64,000 bases of DNA from Silvanigrella paludirubra (GCF_009208775.1 NZ_WFLM01000003.1:101374-165373); one strand, 5' to 3'; positions 9,688 to 19,815 are shown, numbered from the stretch's first letter. A program made the numbers and translations. The notes: a model not told the origin generated them from the sequence alone.

Positions 9688-10656
9688 TTATTTTAAAAGG
9701 GTCAAAATATTTTGAAAATCTTCAGGATAAGGTACATCAAAACTTAGGTTTTCTCCACTTACGGGATGTTTGAAACCAAGGTGTGTTGCATGAAGCATTT
9801 GTCTTGACACATTTTTACTTATCATAGCTGAAAGTTCTTTATTATTTATAATCGATTGAGGAGTTTTTGTATACAAAGCATCACCAATAATTCCATGATT
9901 CATATAGCTCATTTGAACTCGAATTTGATGAGTTCGTCCTGTATATAATTTACATGAAATAAGTGAACATAAATTACCACATAAATTTTTTATCGTTGCA
10001 TAATTTAATAAGGCTTTTTTTCCAACACCTTCTTCTTGGACGGAATATTTAAGACGATTTTTCGGGTCTCTTCCATGCCAAGTTTCAATCTTACCTTCTT
10101 TAGGATTTAATTCACCAAATATTATTGCATTGTATATTCTTATCTGCGAATGATCTGCAAATTGTTTTGATAAATTTGTTAATGCAATTTGAGATTTTGC
10201 AACCACCATAACACCACTTGTATCACGATCAAGTCTATGTACAATTCCTGCTCTAGAAGGTGCGCCTAAAGTTGGTAAAGTAACTCCACAGTAACCTAAT
10301 ATAGCATTTACTAAGGTTCCTGTGTTTACTCCAGCACCTGGATGAACAACCATACCTGCAGGTTTATTTATTACGATTAAATGTTCATCTTCATATACAA
10401 TATTTAAAGGTATATTTTCTGCATTTGGGTTTGGATTTATTTCAGATAAAAAACTAGTATCTATTTCAATTAATTGATTCATTTTTAATTTATAAGAAGG
10501 TTTTTGAAACTTTTCATCAACCTTAATTTTTTTATTATCGATTAACTTTACAGCAAATGACCTGCTTGGAATAATATCAATAACTCGAGTGATGAATAAA
10601 TCTAATCGCTCCCCTTCAAAATCTTCAGTTACTCGAACTTGAATTAAATCATTCAT
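9688..10656 (-). CDS. rluD: 23S rRNA pseudouridine synthase, RluD type
   Basis: The 322-residue protein has an N-terminal S4 RNA-binding domain (about residues 16-65) and an RluA-family catalytic domain. The catalytic motif HRLDRDTSG places the nucleophilic Asp at residue 143, and NKPAGMVVHPG and TGRTHQIRVQ are intact. RluD isomerises uridines in helix 69 of 23S rRNA. Assignment to RluD rather than RluC rests on overall length and motif context. It is third in an operon with the MinD-like ATPase, the J-like/HTH gene and the isochorismate synthase-like gene. Confidence 0.9.
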   Translation of the reverse strand: MNDLIQVRVTEDFEGERLDLFITRVIDIIPSRSFAVKLIDNKKIKVDEKFQKPSYKLKMNQLIEIDTSFLSEINPNPNAENIPLNIVYEDEHLIVINKPAGMVVHPGAGVNTGTLVNAILGYCGVTLPTLGAPSRAGIVHRLDRDTSGVMVVAKSQIALTNLSKQFADHSQIRIYNAIIFGELNPKEGKIETWHGRDPKNRLKYSVQEEGVGKKALLNYATIKNLCGNLCSLISCKLYTGRTHQIRVQMSYMNHGIIGDALYTKTPQSIINNKELSAMISKNVSRQMLHATHLGFKHPVSGENLSFDVPYPEDFQNILTLLK

Positions 10657-10698
10657 TTGATTATGCCAACCCGCAATGTTTGCCTTAGATTGACAAAA

Positions 10699-11451
10699 TT
10701 ACCTTTTTTTAATCAACCTTTTTCTGGCTCTATAGATCTCCATTAATGCTTCAACAAGATCCTTTCTGTCAAGCCCTATATAATTTAGATAAGAATTAAA
10801 AAAACCTTTCGCATAAACTTCGGCTGGCAATTTGTCAAACGAATCACTTTCGATTGCTTCTAAATAGATTTTACTAACCTTGATTTTATTAGACATTTCA
10901 TCAATACTTACTGACATTTTCTCTCTAAGTATACGCAATAAACTTCCTGATATAGATTCTGTAGAAGAAATAATGCTCTCTAATGTTTGTATCATTTCAG
11001 GCTTATTTGCTGATACTGCTCGAAGTCTTTTTGATGTATTTTTCATATTCATAAGACTATCTATAGGCCTGGTAATATTTTCATTTTTAATTTTTTGAAC
11101 AGGTAGCGAGACATGATTATCTTTATGCATATAAAGTAAATTATTATCTATACTAATTTGTTCTTTTCTAATAACCATATTTTTATTATTAACTTTAGGC
11201 ATAAATGAAGCAGAAATAACTACTTCTTCAGGGTCTTGAGATGTATCTTCATCAATATAACTAATTAATTCTTGAAAAGCTTTTTCTATGTCTTCATAAG
11301 TTAAATTAAGCTTTAATTCTCCCTGATTCATTTGATCATCAAGATTTTTTCTCATGGTTCTATAAGCATTTTCTACTTTAACTAAAGACATTTCTCCATC
11401 ACGAAGACCTAAAATTTCAAACGGGTTCTTTTTTTTGTTAGAAATATTCAT
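10699..11451 (-). CDS. J-like domain plus RodZ-type HTH protein
   Basis: This 250-residue protein combines two modules. Residues about 8-65 (NPFEILGLRDGE through YEDIEKAFQELI) read like a DnaJ-like helical domain without the HPD tripeptide, so it should not stimulate DnaK. Residues about 165-240 (LLRILREKMSVSIDEMSNKI and following) form a RodZ-like HTH_25 domain. No transmembrane segment is evident, unlike RodZ. The gene begins four bases after the stop of the MinD-like ATPase, which argues for joint function, perhaps in positioning of a polar or cytoskeletal structure. The exact role is unknown. Confidence 0.75.
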   Translation of the reverse strand: MNISNKKKNPFEILGLRDGEMSLVKVENAYRTMRKNLDDQMNQGELKLNLTYEDIEKAFQELISYIDEDTSQDPEEVVISASFMPKVNNKNMVIRKEQISIDNNLLYMHKDNHVSLPVQKIKNENITRPIDSLMNMKNTSKRLRAVSANKPEMIQTLESIISSTESISGSLLRILREKMSVSIDEMSNKIKVSKIYLEAIESDSFDKLPAEVYAKGFFNSYLNYIGLDRKDLVEALMEIYRARKRLIKKR

Positions 11452-11455
11452 AAAT

Positions 11456-12658
11456 TTAACCAGCTTTTTCTATTTTACCCTTTTTGCCTTCTTGAATAAA
11501 CATCTTGATAATTCTATCTGTAATCTGATTTATATTCACTGCTATAGCAGAAAGTGGATAATCTAAAATAAGCGGACGTCTTATTCTTACTGACTTCCAA
11601 ACTGCATCATCATACCTTGTCGAGCCAAGAAACTGTGATGAAAAGCCAAAGTAACGATTACAAATAACAGACATAGACTCACCCAGATCCCTATCTTCCT
11701 TTGTTCTAACTTGGTTCATTATAATACCAATATTAGTAGCTTCTATCATATCTTTTATTTGTTTTCCAACTTCTTTGTTTTTCTGGGAAAAGGAAACAAG
11801 TTGTGAAAATGGGGTTTCAGAACTTTTTGGGTTAGATATTTTTTTTAACAAATCATTTTCAAGGCTTTCTTCAATCTCAAACGCCTTGCATATACTCTGA
11901 ATTTTTCGATATAAGACACTCTTCATAAAAACATAAGCATTTTCAATACTTGTTGGCTCAGGCGCAACAACTAAAACACCGCCATGAGAAAAAATGAAAA
12001 AATCTAGAGTATGAATATGAGTTCCAGCTCCTAAATCTAAAAAAACATAATCTGCATCTAGTTCTTGTAACTTAGATATTAATTTTATTTTTTGTGAACT
12101 TTGTGGCTTAATTTGTTGCCAAAATTCTTGACCCCCTCCATAAAGAGTTAAATTAGGGTAACAACAAGAAATTCCTGTTTCTTCAAGAGTATTTACATTT
12201 CCATGAATAAAATCAGAAATTCCAGATCTGGGTGTGGGAACTCCTAAACAAGTGTGCAAATTAGCGGCACCTAAGTCTAAGTCAACAACAGAGACTTTGT
12301 AACCTAGTGAAGCAAGTCGGACACAAATATTCGCCGATAAAAAGCTTTTCCCTATACCGCCCTTACCACCACCAATTGAAATTATTTGAGGAGTTTTAAC
12401 AGACTTTTCCAAATTTTTAGAATCTTTACTAATTTGATTTTTCGATTTTATTTCTAATTCATCTTTTTCTGAAAATTGAGAATATATTTTATCTGTTCCT
12501 TGTTGATTGGTAATATAGGAAGAATTTAAGGGATCTTCTACCTGATCTCTTTCAGGAGGCTTTTGATTATTATAATATGCTTTTAAAATTCGCTCCGTGA
12601 AATCGGAGGAATCTTTTGAATTTGATTTAAAAATCCCTCTCGTAACCGTTTTTAACAT
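11456..12658 (-). CDS. MinD/FlhG-like ParA-family ATPase
   Basis: The 400-residue protein has a roughly 90-residue hydrophilic extension and then a deviant Walker A motif GGGKGGIGKS (residues 96-105) with the signature Lys of ParA/MinD ATPases. VVDLDLGAANLHTCLG is the Walker A'/switch I region and DYVFLDLGAG is Walker B. The sequence is closer to FlhG/MinD-like positioning ATPases than to plasmid ParA, and no ParB gene or parS-like repeat is near. It is the first gene of the ATPase-HTH-rluD-isochorismate synthase operon. Localisation of a polar organelle is a reasonable but unproven role. Confidence 0.88.
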   Translation of the reverse strand: MLKTVTRGIFKSNSKDSSDFTERILKAYYNNQKPPERDQVEDPLNSSYITNQQGTDKIYSQFSEKDELEIKSKNQISKDSKNLEKSVKTPQIISIGGGKGGIGKSFLSANICVRLASLGYKVSVVDLDLGAANLHTCLGVPTPRSGISDFIHGNVNTLEETGISCCYPNLTLYGGGQEFWQQIKPQSSQKIKLISKLQELDADYVFLDLGAGTHIHTLDFFIFSHGGVLVVAPEPTSIENAYVFMKSVLYRKIQSICKAFEIEESLENDLLKKISNPKSSETPFSQLVSFSQKNKEVGKQIKDMIEATNIGIIMNQVRTKEDRDLGESMSVICNRYFGFSSQFLGSTRYDDAVWKSVRIRRPLILDYPLSAIAVNINQITDRIIKMFIQEGKKGKIEKAG

Positions 12659-12823
12659 GCCCCGCCACCTTGCATATAGAACTGGAATTTTCTTTATTAT
12701 CGGCTATTTATTAAATTTATATAAGATAATTTTTGCAGGGTTTAATTTGCATTGTCAAAATATGTTTTCAATTAAATAAACAAATTTTAACAAAATTAAG
12801 GATAAAACAAGAAACAACTTTTT

Positions 12824-13282
12824 CTAGTGCTCATTACCTTGTTCTTTAGAATGCTCAAGTTTAGGACCACCAGGAGCAAAATTACCTTTTTGATCGACTC
12901 CTCTTAGGATTTTAATTCCTTCATTTTTGTGAAAGAAATCTCTACCACTAAGCTCAGCGAGAGTAATTGTAAAAAATAAAAGCATAAACAAAACAGCAGA
13001 ACCAAAAACAAAAGAATAAAATTTATCTTCGTGAATCAATTCCATAAAAAAGACGGCAACTAAAATAGTTTGTATAAGAGCAACGGTCATTAATAAAACT
13101 GTTTTCCACAAACTTGGTATCGGCAGATGTGCAATACCAACATTCACAAAAATCATTATTAGAAGTACTGTAAAAATAGCCAAATATAGTTTTACAGGCA
13201 GTAAGCCATGACTTTTCTTTTCATGATCAGATGAGTTCTCTGAATTACTTTTTGAAAACGATTTTTTTAAATTATCAAACAT
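12824..13282 (-). CDS. ctaF: caa3 oxidase subunit IV
   Basis: This is a small (152-residue) protein with three hydrophobic helices between about residues 30 and 115 and polar tails. Its position directly after ctaE and the helix pattern (LPVKLYLAIFTVLLIMIFVN, VALIQTILVAVFFMELIHED, VLFMLLFFTITLAELSG) match prokaryotic cytochrome c oxidase subunit IV. It has no redox centre and stabilises the oxidase. It is the last gene of the respiratory operon, 17 bases after ctaE. The Gly/Pro-rich C-terminal tail is longer than the helical core needs. Confidence 0.85.
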   Translation of the reverse strand: MFDNLKKSFSKSNSENSSDHEKKSHGLLPVKLYLAIFTVLLIMIFVNVGIAHLPIPSLWKTVLLMTVALIQTILVAVFFMELIHEDKFYSFVFGSAVLFMLLFFTITLAELSGRDFFHKNEGIKILRGVDQKGNFAPGGPKLEHSKEQGNEH

Positions 13283-13299
13283 GATGAACTCCTAATCTG

Positions 13300-13962
13300 T
13301 TACTTTGCTAGATAAAGAAGCGGATACAAGAAGATCCAGACAATATCCACAAGGTGCCAGAACAAGCTTGTATTCTCTAAAGAAACATAGTTTTCAGAGT
13401 TAAACTCACCTCTTGAAGCACGTACAAGCATCCAAGTCATAAGTCCAAGACCAACAACAATGTGCAATCCATGCATTCCTGTCATGACATAATAAAGGCC
13501 AAAGAAAATGTGGGCTAAAGGATCTTGGACTTCAGCATGATGAACTGGGTTAAAGTATTTTCCAGGAAAATACCCTTCATGCATGTGCATTCCCCATTCC
13601 GTTGCCTTGATCACTAAAAACGCAATACCACAAATCATAGTTGCAATTAAGAACTTAATAGTACCACTTCTATTGTTAGAACGTGCTGATCGTACACTTA
13701 AACTCATTGTTAAAGAGCTGACTAAAAGGATAATACTATTAATTCCCCCTAGTCTCCAATCCATAGAGCTTTGTGCTTGAGAAACCATTTCTGGATACAT
13801 GTAACGAACAAATCCAAAAGCACAAAATAATCCAGAAAAAAACAACAACTCTTGGGCCATAAAGACCCACATACCAAGCTTACCAGCAGACGTCTGCTGG
13901 TCCATCGTTTTAAAATGATGTGCTTGGTACTTTGGATGAGAACCGTGGCCATGGTCAGTCAT
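13300..13962 (-). CDS. ctaE: cytochrome c oxidase subunit III
   Basis: The 220-residue protein has five hydrophobic helices, the short form typical of caa3 and cbo-type enzymes. KLGMWVFMAQELLFFSGLF and GMHGLHIVVGLGLMTWMLV are conserved subunit III motifs, as is the terminal HLVDIVWIFLYPLLYL. It supports proton pumping and stability and carries no heme. The start is three bases downstream of the ctaD stop, so translation is probably coupled. The N-terminus is His-rich (HGHGSHPKYQAHHFK). Confidence 0.95.
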   Translation of the reverse strand: MTDHGHGSHPKYQAHHFKTMDQQTSAGKLGMWVFMAQELLFFSGLFCAFGFVRYMYPEMVSQAQSSMDWRLGGINSIILLVSSLTMSLSVRSARSNNRSGTIKFLIATMICGIAFLVIKATEWGMHMHEGYFPGKYFNPVHHAEVQDPLAHIFFGLYYVMTGMHGLHIVVGLGLMTWMLVRASRGEFNSENYVSLENTSLFWHLVDIVWIFLYPLLYLAK

Positions 13963-13965
13963 AAC

Positions 13966-15660
13966 TTAATGTCCCCCTGCCTTAACTGGTTTTACAAGCT
14001 CATCAAATTCATATGGTCCATGAGTTGATATGGGTTGTTTTTCAAAATTATGTTCAATTGGCACAACAGCTGTTTCAGTCCATTCCATAGATTTGCCTTT
14101 CCATGGATTAGGATTTGTTTCATTTTCTCCATAAAATATAGAATGAAGCCAATTAAATAATACGATAAAAAGACCTATAGCGAGAACAAAAGAACCAATT
14201 GTAGATAATAAATGGAATGTATAATATTCAGGTAAATAATCATAATAACGACGTGGCATACCACGTGTACCCATTATAAACTGAGGAAAAAATGTTAAAT
14301 TAAAACCAATAAAAACAACAATTGAACTTATAATTGCCCATGCTTGGTTAAATTTCTTTCCAGTAATCTTAGGCCACCAATGATAAATAGCACCTATCCA
14401 AGCAATAATTGTTCCACCCATCATTACATAATGAAAATGTGCAACAACAAAATAAGTGTTATGCAAATGCACATCAGTAGAAAGAGCTCCTAAAAATATT
14501 CCTGTTAAACCACCAATTAAAAATAAAAATAAGAAAACAAATGCGTAACACATTGGCGCTGTAAAAGAGATAGATCCTTTATATAAGGTAGCAACCCAAC
14601 TAAAAACTTTAATCGCTGTAGGAACAGCAACCGCATAAGTTAACAAGGAGAAAAATACGGATGCAAGTGCAGATTGACCACTTGTAAACATATGATGTCC
14701 CCAAACAAAGAAACCAATAACGGCAATACCAATACTCGAAATCGCAACTGCTTTATATCCAAAAATACTTTTACGAGAGTGGATCGTAATTAATTCGCTC
14801 ATAATTCCAAAAGCTGGAAGAATCATAATATAAACTGCAGGGTGTGAATAAAACCAGAAAAAGTTTTGAAATAAAATAGGATCTCCACCTAAATTTGAAT
14901 CAAAAATACCAATTCCTAATAAGCGTTCAATTGCTACTAATATTAAAGTTACACCTACTACTGGAGTCGCTAAAACTTGAATAACACTTGTTGCATAAAT
15001 AGCCCAAACAAATAAAGGCATTCTTACCCAAGTCATGCCTGGCGCACGCATTTTATGAACGGTAACAATAAAGTTAACGCCTGTTAAAATAGAAGCAAAA
15101 CCAAGAATAAAAGCACCAAAAACAGCTGCAATTACAGATGTTGAAGTTTGAGTACTGTAAGGTGTATAAAATGTCCAACCTGTATCAAGACCACCAAAGG
15201 CTATGGTATAAACAAGAAATAAAGCGCCAACTATATATAAGTGAAAACTAATTAAATTTAATTTTGGAAAAGCAACATCTTTTGCGCCAATCATAAGTGG
15301 TAGTAAAAAGTTACCTAATGTTGCTGGAACAGATGGAATAATAACTAAAAATACCATAATTGCGCCATGAAATGTAAAGGCTTCATTATAATGATCGGCA
15401 CTAATCATATATGAATTTGCAGTCGCATTTGGAATACGAATTTGCATTAATTCTGTTCTTAATAATAAAGCAAATAAGCCTGCAACTAAGAAAAATATAG
15501 CAATAGAAATAAAATACATTACTCCAATGCGTTTATGATCCACAGTAAATAACCAGGACATAAATCCTTTTTTTGCATTCAAATAATTTGATCCGGTATC
15601 ATGATGTGAAGACAGCATATCCGAAAATAGCACTGGCTTAACAAACTCTCGTTTTTCCAT
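13966..15660 (-). CDS. ctaD: cytochrome c oxidase subunit I, A2 type
   Basis: CtaD (564 residues) holds heme a and the heme a3-CuB site where oxygen is reduced. [12 protein letters not shown] carries a low-spin heme ligand. The CuB/cross-link helix reads [16 protein letters not shown], with His and the covalently linked Tyr. GHHMFTSG gives two further CuB ligands and [17 protein letters not shown] the a3 and a ligands. The YSHPAVY helix VI motif, in place of GHPEVY, marks the A2 subfamily that lacks the helix VI Glu of the D-channel. The start has AGGAGC upstream. It lies between ctaC and ctaE. Confidence 0.97.
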   Translation of the reverse strand: MEKREFVKPVLFSDMLSSHHDTGSNYLNAKKGFMSWLFTVDHKRIGVMYFISIAIFFLVAGLFALLLRTELMQIRIPNATANSYMISADHYNEAFTFHGAIMVFLVIIPSVPATLGNFLLPLMIGAKDVAFPKLNLISFHLYIVGALFLVYTIAFGGLDTGWTFYTPYSTQTSTSVIAAVFGAFILGFASILTGVNFIVTVHKMRAPGMTWVRMPLFVWAIYATSVIQVLATPVVGVTLILVAIERLLGIGIFDSNLGGDPILFQNFFWFYSHPAVYIMILPAFGIMSELITIHSRKSIFGYKAVAISSIGIAVIGFFVWGHHMFTSGQSALASVFFSLLTYAVAVPTAIKVFSWVATLYKGSISFTAPMCYAFVFLFLFLIGGLTGIFLGALSTDVHLHNTYFVVAHFHYVMMGGTIIAWIGAIYHWWPKITGKKFNQAWAIISSIVVFIGFNLTFFPQFIMGTRGMPRRYYDYLPEYYTFHLLSTIGSFVLAIGLFIVLFNWLHSIFYGENETNPNPWKGKSMEWTETAVVPIEHNFEKQPISTHGPYEFDELVKPVKAGGH

Positions 15661-15698
15661 AAGAAAAGCTCCTAAATATCCAAATAATCTTTCATTCT

Positions 15699-16682
15699 TT
15701 ATTCTTTTAGTGATTTAATATATTCAGCTATAGAATTAAGTTCTTTATCATTTAATTGTCCTTGATAGGAAGGCATCACTGAAGGATATCCTACCACAAC
15801 TCGATAATTTGGATTGAGAATAGATTCACGAATATAATTATCGTCAAAAGTAACAGTTTCTTTTTTACCGTTAGATAAAATAATTTCTTGTTTTTCTCCG
15901 TAAGAACCAAATAAAGGTGGTCCAACAGATCTTGTTTTTGCTTTAGATACGTCGTGACAAGAAGCGCATGCTCCTTTTCCTTCAAATATTTTTTTACCAA
16001 GTTGTGCAGGGGTTAAGCCAGCTCCTTGAGCTGCATTCATTTGTTTTTCATACTCTGCTTGAGATACTACTCTAACGTAACGAACCATTTGAGAGTGTTT
16101 TGTTCCACAATATTGTGTACACAATATTGGATAACTACCTTCTTGTTCTGCTTTAAACCATAAAACAGTATATTGGTTTGGAAGAACATCTCGGTTAATA
16201 CGAAATTGAGGGACGTAAAAACCATGAATCACGTCAGCAGAAGACATTGTTAAACGGACAGCGGTATTTACTGGCACAAAAAGATCTGAAGTTTCTGCTC
16301 CAGTTCTTACATCCATAAAAGACCAGTCCCATTTACGTCCAGTTACACGAACATCCATGGAGTCTTGAGGAGGAACATTAAGTTTTACCCAGTCTCTAAA
16401 TCCCCAAATAAAAATAACAATAAATAGAATAGCAGGAATAACACTCCAAATTATTTCTAATTTGGTATTCCCATGAATATCTATTGTTTTTTCTCCTTCT
16501 TTTTTCTTACGGTATTTCCATGCGAAATAAACCATAAAACCAACAACAATTATGAAGAAGAAGATTGAAAGTCCATATATAAAATAAAATAATTCATCCT
16601 GGCCACCAGTCATTGGTGACACATTTTCTGGCAACCAGAATGATCCTTGCCAAGTGTTCTCTGGCACTGGTGTTGCTGACAC
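15699..16682 (-). CDS. ctaC: cytochrome c oxidase subunit II with fused cytochrome c
   Basis: The 327-residue protein has two membrane helices (about residues 30-55 and 80-100), a CuA cupredoxin domain with [12 protein letters not shown] as the binuclear copper motif, and a C-terminal cytochrome c domain with the heme site CASCH and a likely Met ligand in VMPSY. The fused heme defines this as a caa3 oxidase that can take electrons directly from ACIII. The start codon is GTG with GGGAG eight bases upstream. No cleavable signal is obvious, so the first helix may be the export signal. Confidence 0.95.
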   Translation of the reverse strand: MSATPVPENTWQGSFWLPENVSPMTGGQDELFYFIYGLSIFFFIIVVGFMVYFAWKYRKKKEGEKTIDIHGNTKLEIIWSVIPAILFIVIFIWGFRDWVKLNVPPQDSMDVRVTGRKWDWSFMDVRTGAETSDLFVPVNTAVRLTMSSADVIHGFYVPQFRINRDVLPNQYTVLWFKAEQEGSYPILCTQYCGTKHSQMVRYVRVVSQAEYEKQMNAAQGAGLTPAQLGKKIFEGKGACASCHDVSKAKTRSVGPPLFGSYGEKQEIILSNGKKETVTFDDNYIRESILNPNYRVVVGYPSVMPSYQGQLNDKELNSIAEYIKSLKE

Positions 16683-16694
16683 GTTATGTACTCC

Positions 16695-17558
16695 CTAATA
16701 AGCCTTCTTGTTGCGCTGCTCGCGCCAAAAAAAGTATCCTAAAAACATAATTAAGAAAAAGACTGTAATTAAAGCTGCAATTCTTAGCATCCCCATAGCA
16801 AATGCATCATATTTTCCTGTTGTAGGATTATAATGAAAACAAGTTAACAAAATTTGATCGGTTGGTGATCCTATTTTATTTTTTGAGGCATCCATTAATG
16901 AAAACTTAACATCTCTCGATTTATAAGTAATTCCATAAAGGTAACTAGATATTTTTCCTTGCGGAGTAATAAAAAATATTGCTGCAGCATGAGCAAATTC
17001 ATTACTGACAGGATCATATTTATAATAAAAACCAATTTGATCTGTTAAGCTTTTTATATTGTCATTTGTTCCAACATAAAATTTCCAATCGCCACTTTCT
17101 TGATCTGTTAACTTAAGATATTCTTTTTGTTTAATATTAGCTTCTTTTGAAGTGTCTGTAGGATCAAAGCTTACAGTAGCAACTCTATAATCCTTACCAA
17201 TTTTCCATCCCATGTCTTTTAACGTTTTAGCAAAATTAATAAGCTGAATAGAACAAAGAGTTGAACATCTATAATAATTTAAAGTAAGAATAAGTGGTTT
17301 GCCATCAGCAACCATATCAGAAATTTTTGTTAATTTACCATTTTCATCTGTAAAAGAAAGATTAAGATCAACTGATTTTCCTAAATTCTCTTTTATAGTA
17401 ACTCCTTGCATTACTTTTGGAGTTTCATTCAAAGGCAAGGAAGTACTAAGTTCTCTTTTTTGAGAAGGCATTCGCATAGATTCATCAAAAGCATATGACA
17501 AATTACTTGTTAAAGTAAAAATGCTTATTATTATGATTGAATAAACACGAAAATTCAA
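16695..17558 (-). CDS. sco: SCO1/SenC-type copper chaperone
   Basis: This 287-residue periplasmic thioredoxin-fold protein has an N-terminal signal sequence, the copper motif YRCSTLCSIQL (CxxxC) and the third ligand His in EFAHAAAIFFI. A hydrophobic C-terminal helix (FAMGMLRIAALITVFFLIMF) is followed by basic residues and anchors it in the membrane. SCO proteins help build the CuA site of oxidase subunit II, which fits its place just before ctaC. The start codon is TTG at 17556-17558 with GGAG eight bases upstream. The C-terminal anchor in addition to the signal is common in this group of bacteria. Confidence 0.92.
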   Translation of the reverse strand: MNFRVYSIIIISIFTLTSNLSYAFDESMRMPSQKRELSTSLPLNETPKVMQGVTIKENLGKSVDLNLSFTDENGKLTKISDMVADGKPLILTLNYYRCSTLCSIQLINFAKTLKDMGWKIGKDYRVATVSFDPTDTSKEANIKQKEYLKLTDQESGDWKFYVGTNDNIKSLTDQIGFYYKYDPVSNEFAHAAAIFFITPQGKISSYLYGITYKSRDVKFSLMDASKNKIGSPTDQILLTCFHYNPTTGKYDAFAMGMLRIAALITVFFLIMFLGYFFWREQRNKKAY

Positions 17559-17572
17559 AATTTATACTCCCA

Positions 17573-17920
17573 TTAATTACTACTTTGTTCTTTAATAACC
17601 ATATCCATAGCTTTCGTTATAGGTATTTGATAAAGACCATTTTCAAGTTTTTTATAAGATGAAAGAGTTTCATCCTGACTTTTTTCATAGTTTAATCTCG
17701 TTTCATTTGCCATACCTGTATCCATTTTATTCAATTGAGAGTCCGTTGTTTTCCATAAAAATGTATACGATAAAATTGCAACAAATATTAAAAAAACAAA
17801 AGATAATACAACAATTACAGCAGTTATTAAAACTGGCGGACGGTCTGGCTCGTCTTCATCAGCTCCTGAAGAGTGATCAGAAGATAAATTTAAATGAATA
17901 CCTTTGATAAAATTTAGCAT
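17573..17920 (-). CDS. small single-helix membrane protein of the ACIII-caa3 cluster
   Basis: The 115-residue protein has an acidic N-terminus (DEDEPDRPP), one transmembrane helix at about residues 31-55 and a roughly 60-residue polar domain, probably periplasmic. It lies 11 bases after actF and 14 before sco, so it is cotranscribed with both. I cannot match it to ActG or ActH, though an accessory ACIII or oxidase-assembly role is the natural guess. The C-terminal region (GLYQIPITKAMDMVIKEQ) recalls short assembly factors in similar operons. Confidence 0.7.
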   Translation of the reverse strand: MLNFIKGIHLNLSSDHSSGADEDEPDRPPVLITAVIVVLSFVFLIFVAILSYTFLWKTTDSQLNKMDTGMANETRLNYEKSQDETLSSYKKLENGLYQIPITKAMDMVIKEQSSN

Positions 17921-17931
17921 CTCAAACCACC

Positions 17932-19146
17932 TTACACATTTTCATATGTCATAGACTCAGGCAAGCGCGGATCCTTAATTGGAACAAGAGCTTTTCTTTT
18001 AGCTACAGCTGCAAATAAAGCAACAAATAATCCACCAATTCCAAGAAAGCAGAATACATCTATTAATCCAAATTGGGGGCCTTCATGATATCTTGAAGGA
18101 ATAACCAACCAATAAAGATCAAGAAAGTGCATAATCAACATCCAGACAGAAAGAACAACCAACATTGCTCTTGAGCGTTTCGCTTTTCGCGCCATTAAAA
18201 AGAAAAAAGGAACGAAAAAATGGCCAATGCAAAGAATCATCAAAACATAAAACCATCCATGATGGCCACGAACTTCATACCAAACTGTTTCTTCAGGAAT
18301 ATTTCCATACCAAATAAGTAAATATTGAACAAAAGCAGCATAAGCCCAAAAACAAGTATGACCAAAAACCAATTTACCGAGATCATGATAATGTTCTACA
18401 GTAACAACTTCACTTAATGATTTTACATTTTGTAACAATCGAGTTGCAATTGTTAAAACAGCAAAGAAAACCATGTAACAACTTGCAAAGAAATATAATC
18501 CAAAAATTGTTGAATACCAGTGTGGCTCCAAAGACATTATCCAATCAAATGCAGCAAATGTAACACAAAAGCCTAAAATGATTAAAAATGGATAACTTGC
18601 ATTTTGAAGTTTGTAAGTGATGGCATGATTTCCAGTCTCATCTTGTTTTGCAGAATGTTTTGCAAAAAACATAGCAGCCCAAGTAAATATAGCTAAATAA
18701 AAAACAGCGCGTATATAGAAAAATGGAACATTTAAGTACCACTGTTTAGATTGAATCACTTTATCAACCATAGCTTCTGGACTTAACCAGTGGTGATATA
18801 ATGTGGAAGTACCAAATGCCATAACAATAAGTAAGGCAAAAAATAACGGCATAGTCATAGCAATATTTTCAGCTAAACGGCGTACAACAACACTCCATCC
18901 CGCTTTTGTTGCAAATTGTATTAATACAAAAAATACCGCTCCTATGGCAATGCTTAAAAAGAAAAGCCACCAGACATGAAAAGAAAAGAAAAAATATTCT
19001 GAATTTGATTTACCGAGCATACAGGCAACTAATAATGAAATTAATCCGATGGCTGTTCCTGCAAGTGGCAATTTTGCAAAGAGATGATCTTGAGGTACAG
19101 AAGCATTCTCTTTTGTAAGTGTTACTTTATGATGATTGCCGCTCAT
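17932..19146 (-). CDS. actF: alternative complex III subunit ActF
   Basis: This 404-residue integral membrane protein has about ten helices. The strongly conserved FDWIMSLEPHWYSTIFGLYF segment identifies ActF, the second quinol:cytochrome c oxidoreductase membrane subunit, and not ActC. HVWWLFFLSIAIGAVFF and EVRGHHGWFYVLMILCIGHF are further family segments. ActF pairs with ActC in known complexes. Its start overlaps the actE stop by four bases, so the two are translationally coupled. Because actC is missing from this cluster, ActF is the only large membrane subunit encoded here. Confidence 0.93.
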   Translation of the reverse strand: MSGNHHKVTLTKENASVPQDHLFAKLPLAGTAIGLISLLVACMLGKSNSEYFFFSFHVWWLFFLSIAIGAVFFVLIQFATKAGWSVVVRRLAENIAMTMPLFFALLIVMAFGTSTLYHHWLSPEAMVDKVIQSKQWYLNVPFFYIRAVFYLAIFTWAAMFFAKHSAKQDETGNHAITYKLQNASYPFLIILGFCVTFAAFDWIMSLEPHWYSTIFGLYFFASCYMVFFAVLTIATRLLQNVKSLSEVVTVEHYHDLGKLVFGHTCFWAYAAFVQYLLIWYGNIPEETVWYEVRGHHGWFYVLMILCIGHFFVPFFFLMARKAKRSRAMLVVLSVWMLIMHFLDLYWLVIPSRYHEGPQFGLIDVFCFLGIGGLFVALFAAVAKRKALVPIKDPRLPESMTYENV

Positions 19147-19811
19147 TTTTTGTTACTCCAACCATTTTTAACTTGAACTTCATCAGGTATATTTTCTAAT
19201 TTAGCGGTTCGAGAAAGCTGTAAAGCTCGAACGTAGGATACCACAGCCCATCTATCTTCAACTGTCATTTGAGCTGCAAATCCTGGCATATTCCAATTAT
19301 TTACACCATTACGAACAGCATCATAAATTTTACCAACGGGAAGATTTAATCTGTCTTGATCATGAATATTAGATGGACGAATCGCACCACCAGATCTTTG
19401 CGTAACAAGACCATTAGAATCGCCTGATTTTCCATGACAAAGTGAACAATAAATATTGTAAAGATCTTGTCCATGTTTCAGCGTTTTTTGATCTAATTTA
19501 ATTGGTATTTTCTTAACCCATATTGGATTTTGATCTGTAGAAGTTGCTTCTTGACCTAAATAAAGTTGCTTATTTGTTTTTTCTTCACCTTGCGCAACCG
19601 TACCAGGCACAGGAGGTCTATTTGCCATTTGATCTTTATAAAATTCATTTTTTGATTGAGGTCCATATGATGTTTGCTCAACCATATTTTGTATTGGTAA
19701 AATAGGTGGTTCTGTGCTTTTTTGTCCTCTACATCCTACTAAGATAAAAGGAACTAGAGCAGAACCAACTAAAGGTAACAATATTTTTTTGCATTTCATA
19801 ATCTTTACCAT
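19143..19811 (-). CDS. actE: alternative complex III monoheme cytochrome c subunit ActE
   Basis: ActE is a lipoprotein cytochrome c. A lipobox FILVGC follows a basic hydrophobic signal. The heme site is CSLCHG and the distal Met is probably in NWNMPGFAAQM. ActE passes electrons from the ActA/ActB hemes and Fe-S clusters to the oxidase. I place the start at ATG 19811, which has GTGGAG ten bases upstream and lies just after the actD stop; a longer in-frame start at 19847 would overlap actD, and ATG 19799 is an alternative. The actF start overlaps its stop. Confidence 0.92.
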   Translation of the reverse strand: MVKIMKCKKILLPLVGSALVPFILVGCRGQKSTEPPILPIQNMVEQTSYGPQSKNEFYKDQMANRPPVPGTVAQGEEKTNKQLYLGQEATSTDQNPIWVKKIPIKLDQKTLKHGQDLYNIYCSLCHGKSGDSNGLVTQRSGGAIRPSNIHDQDRLNLPVGKIYDAVRNGVNNWNMPGFAAQMTVEDRWAVVSYVRALQLSRTAKLENIPDEVQVKNGWSNKK

Positions 19812-19815
19812 AATG

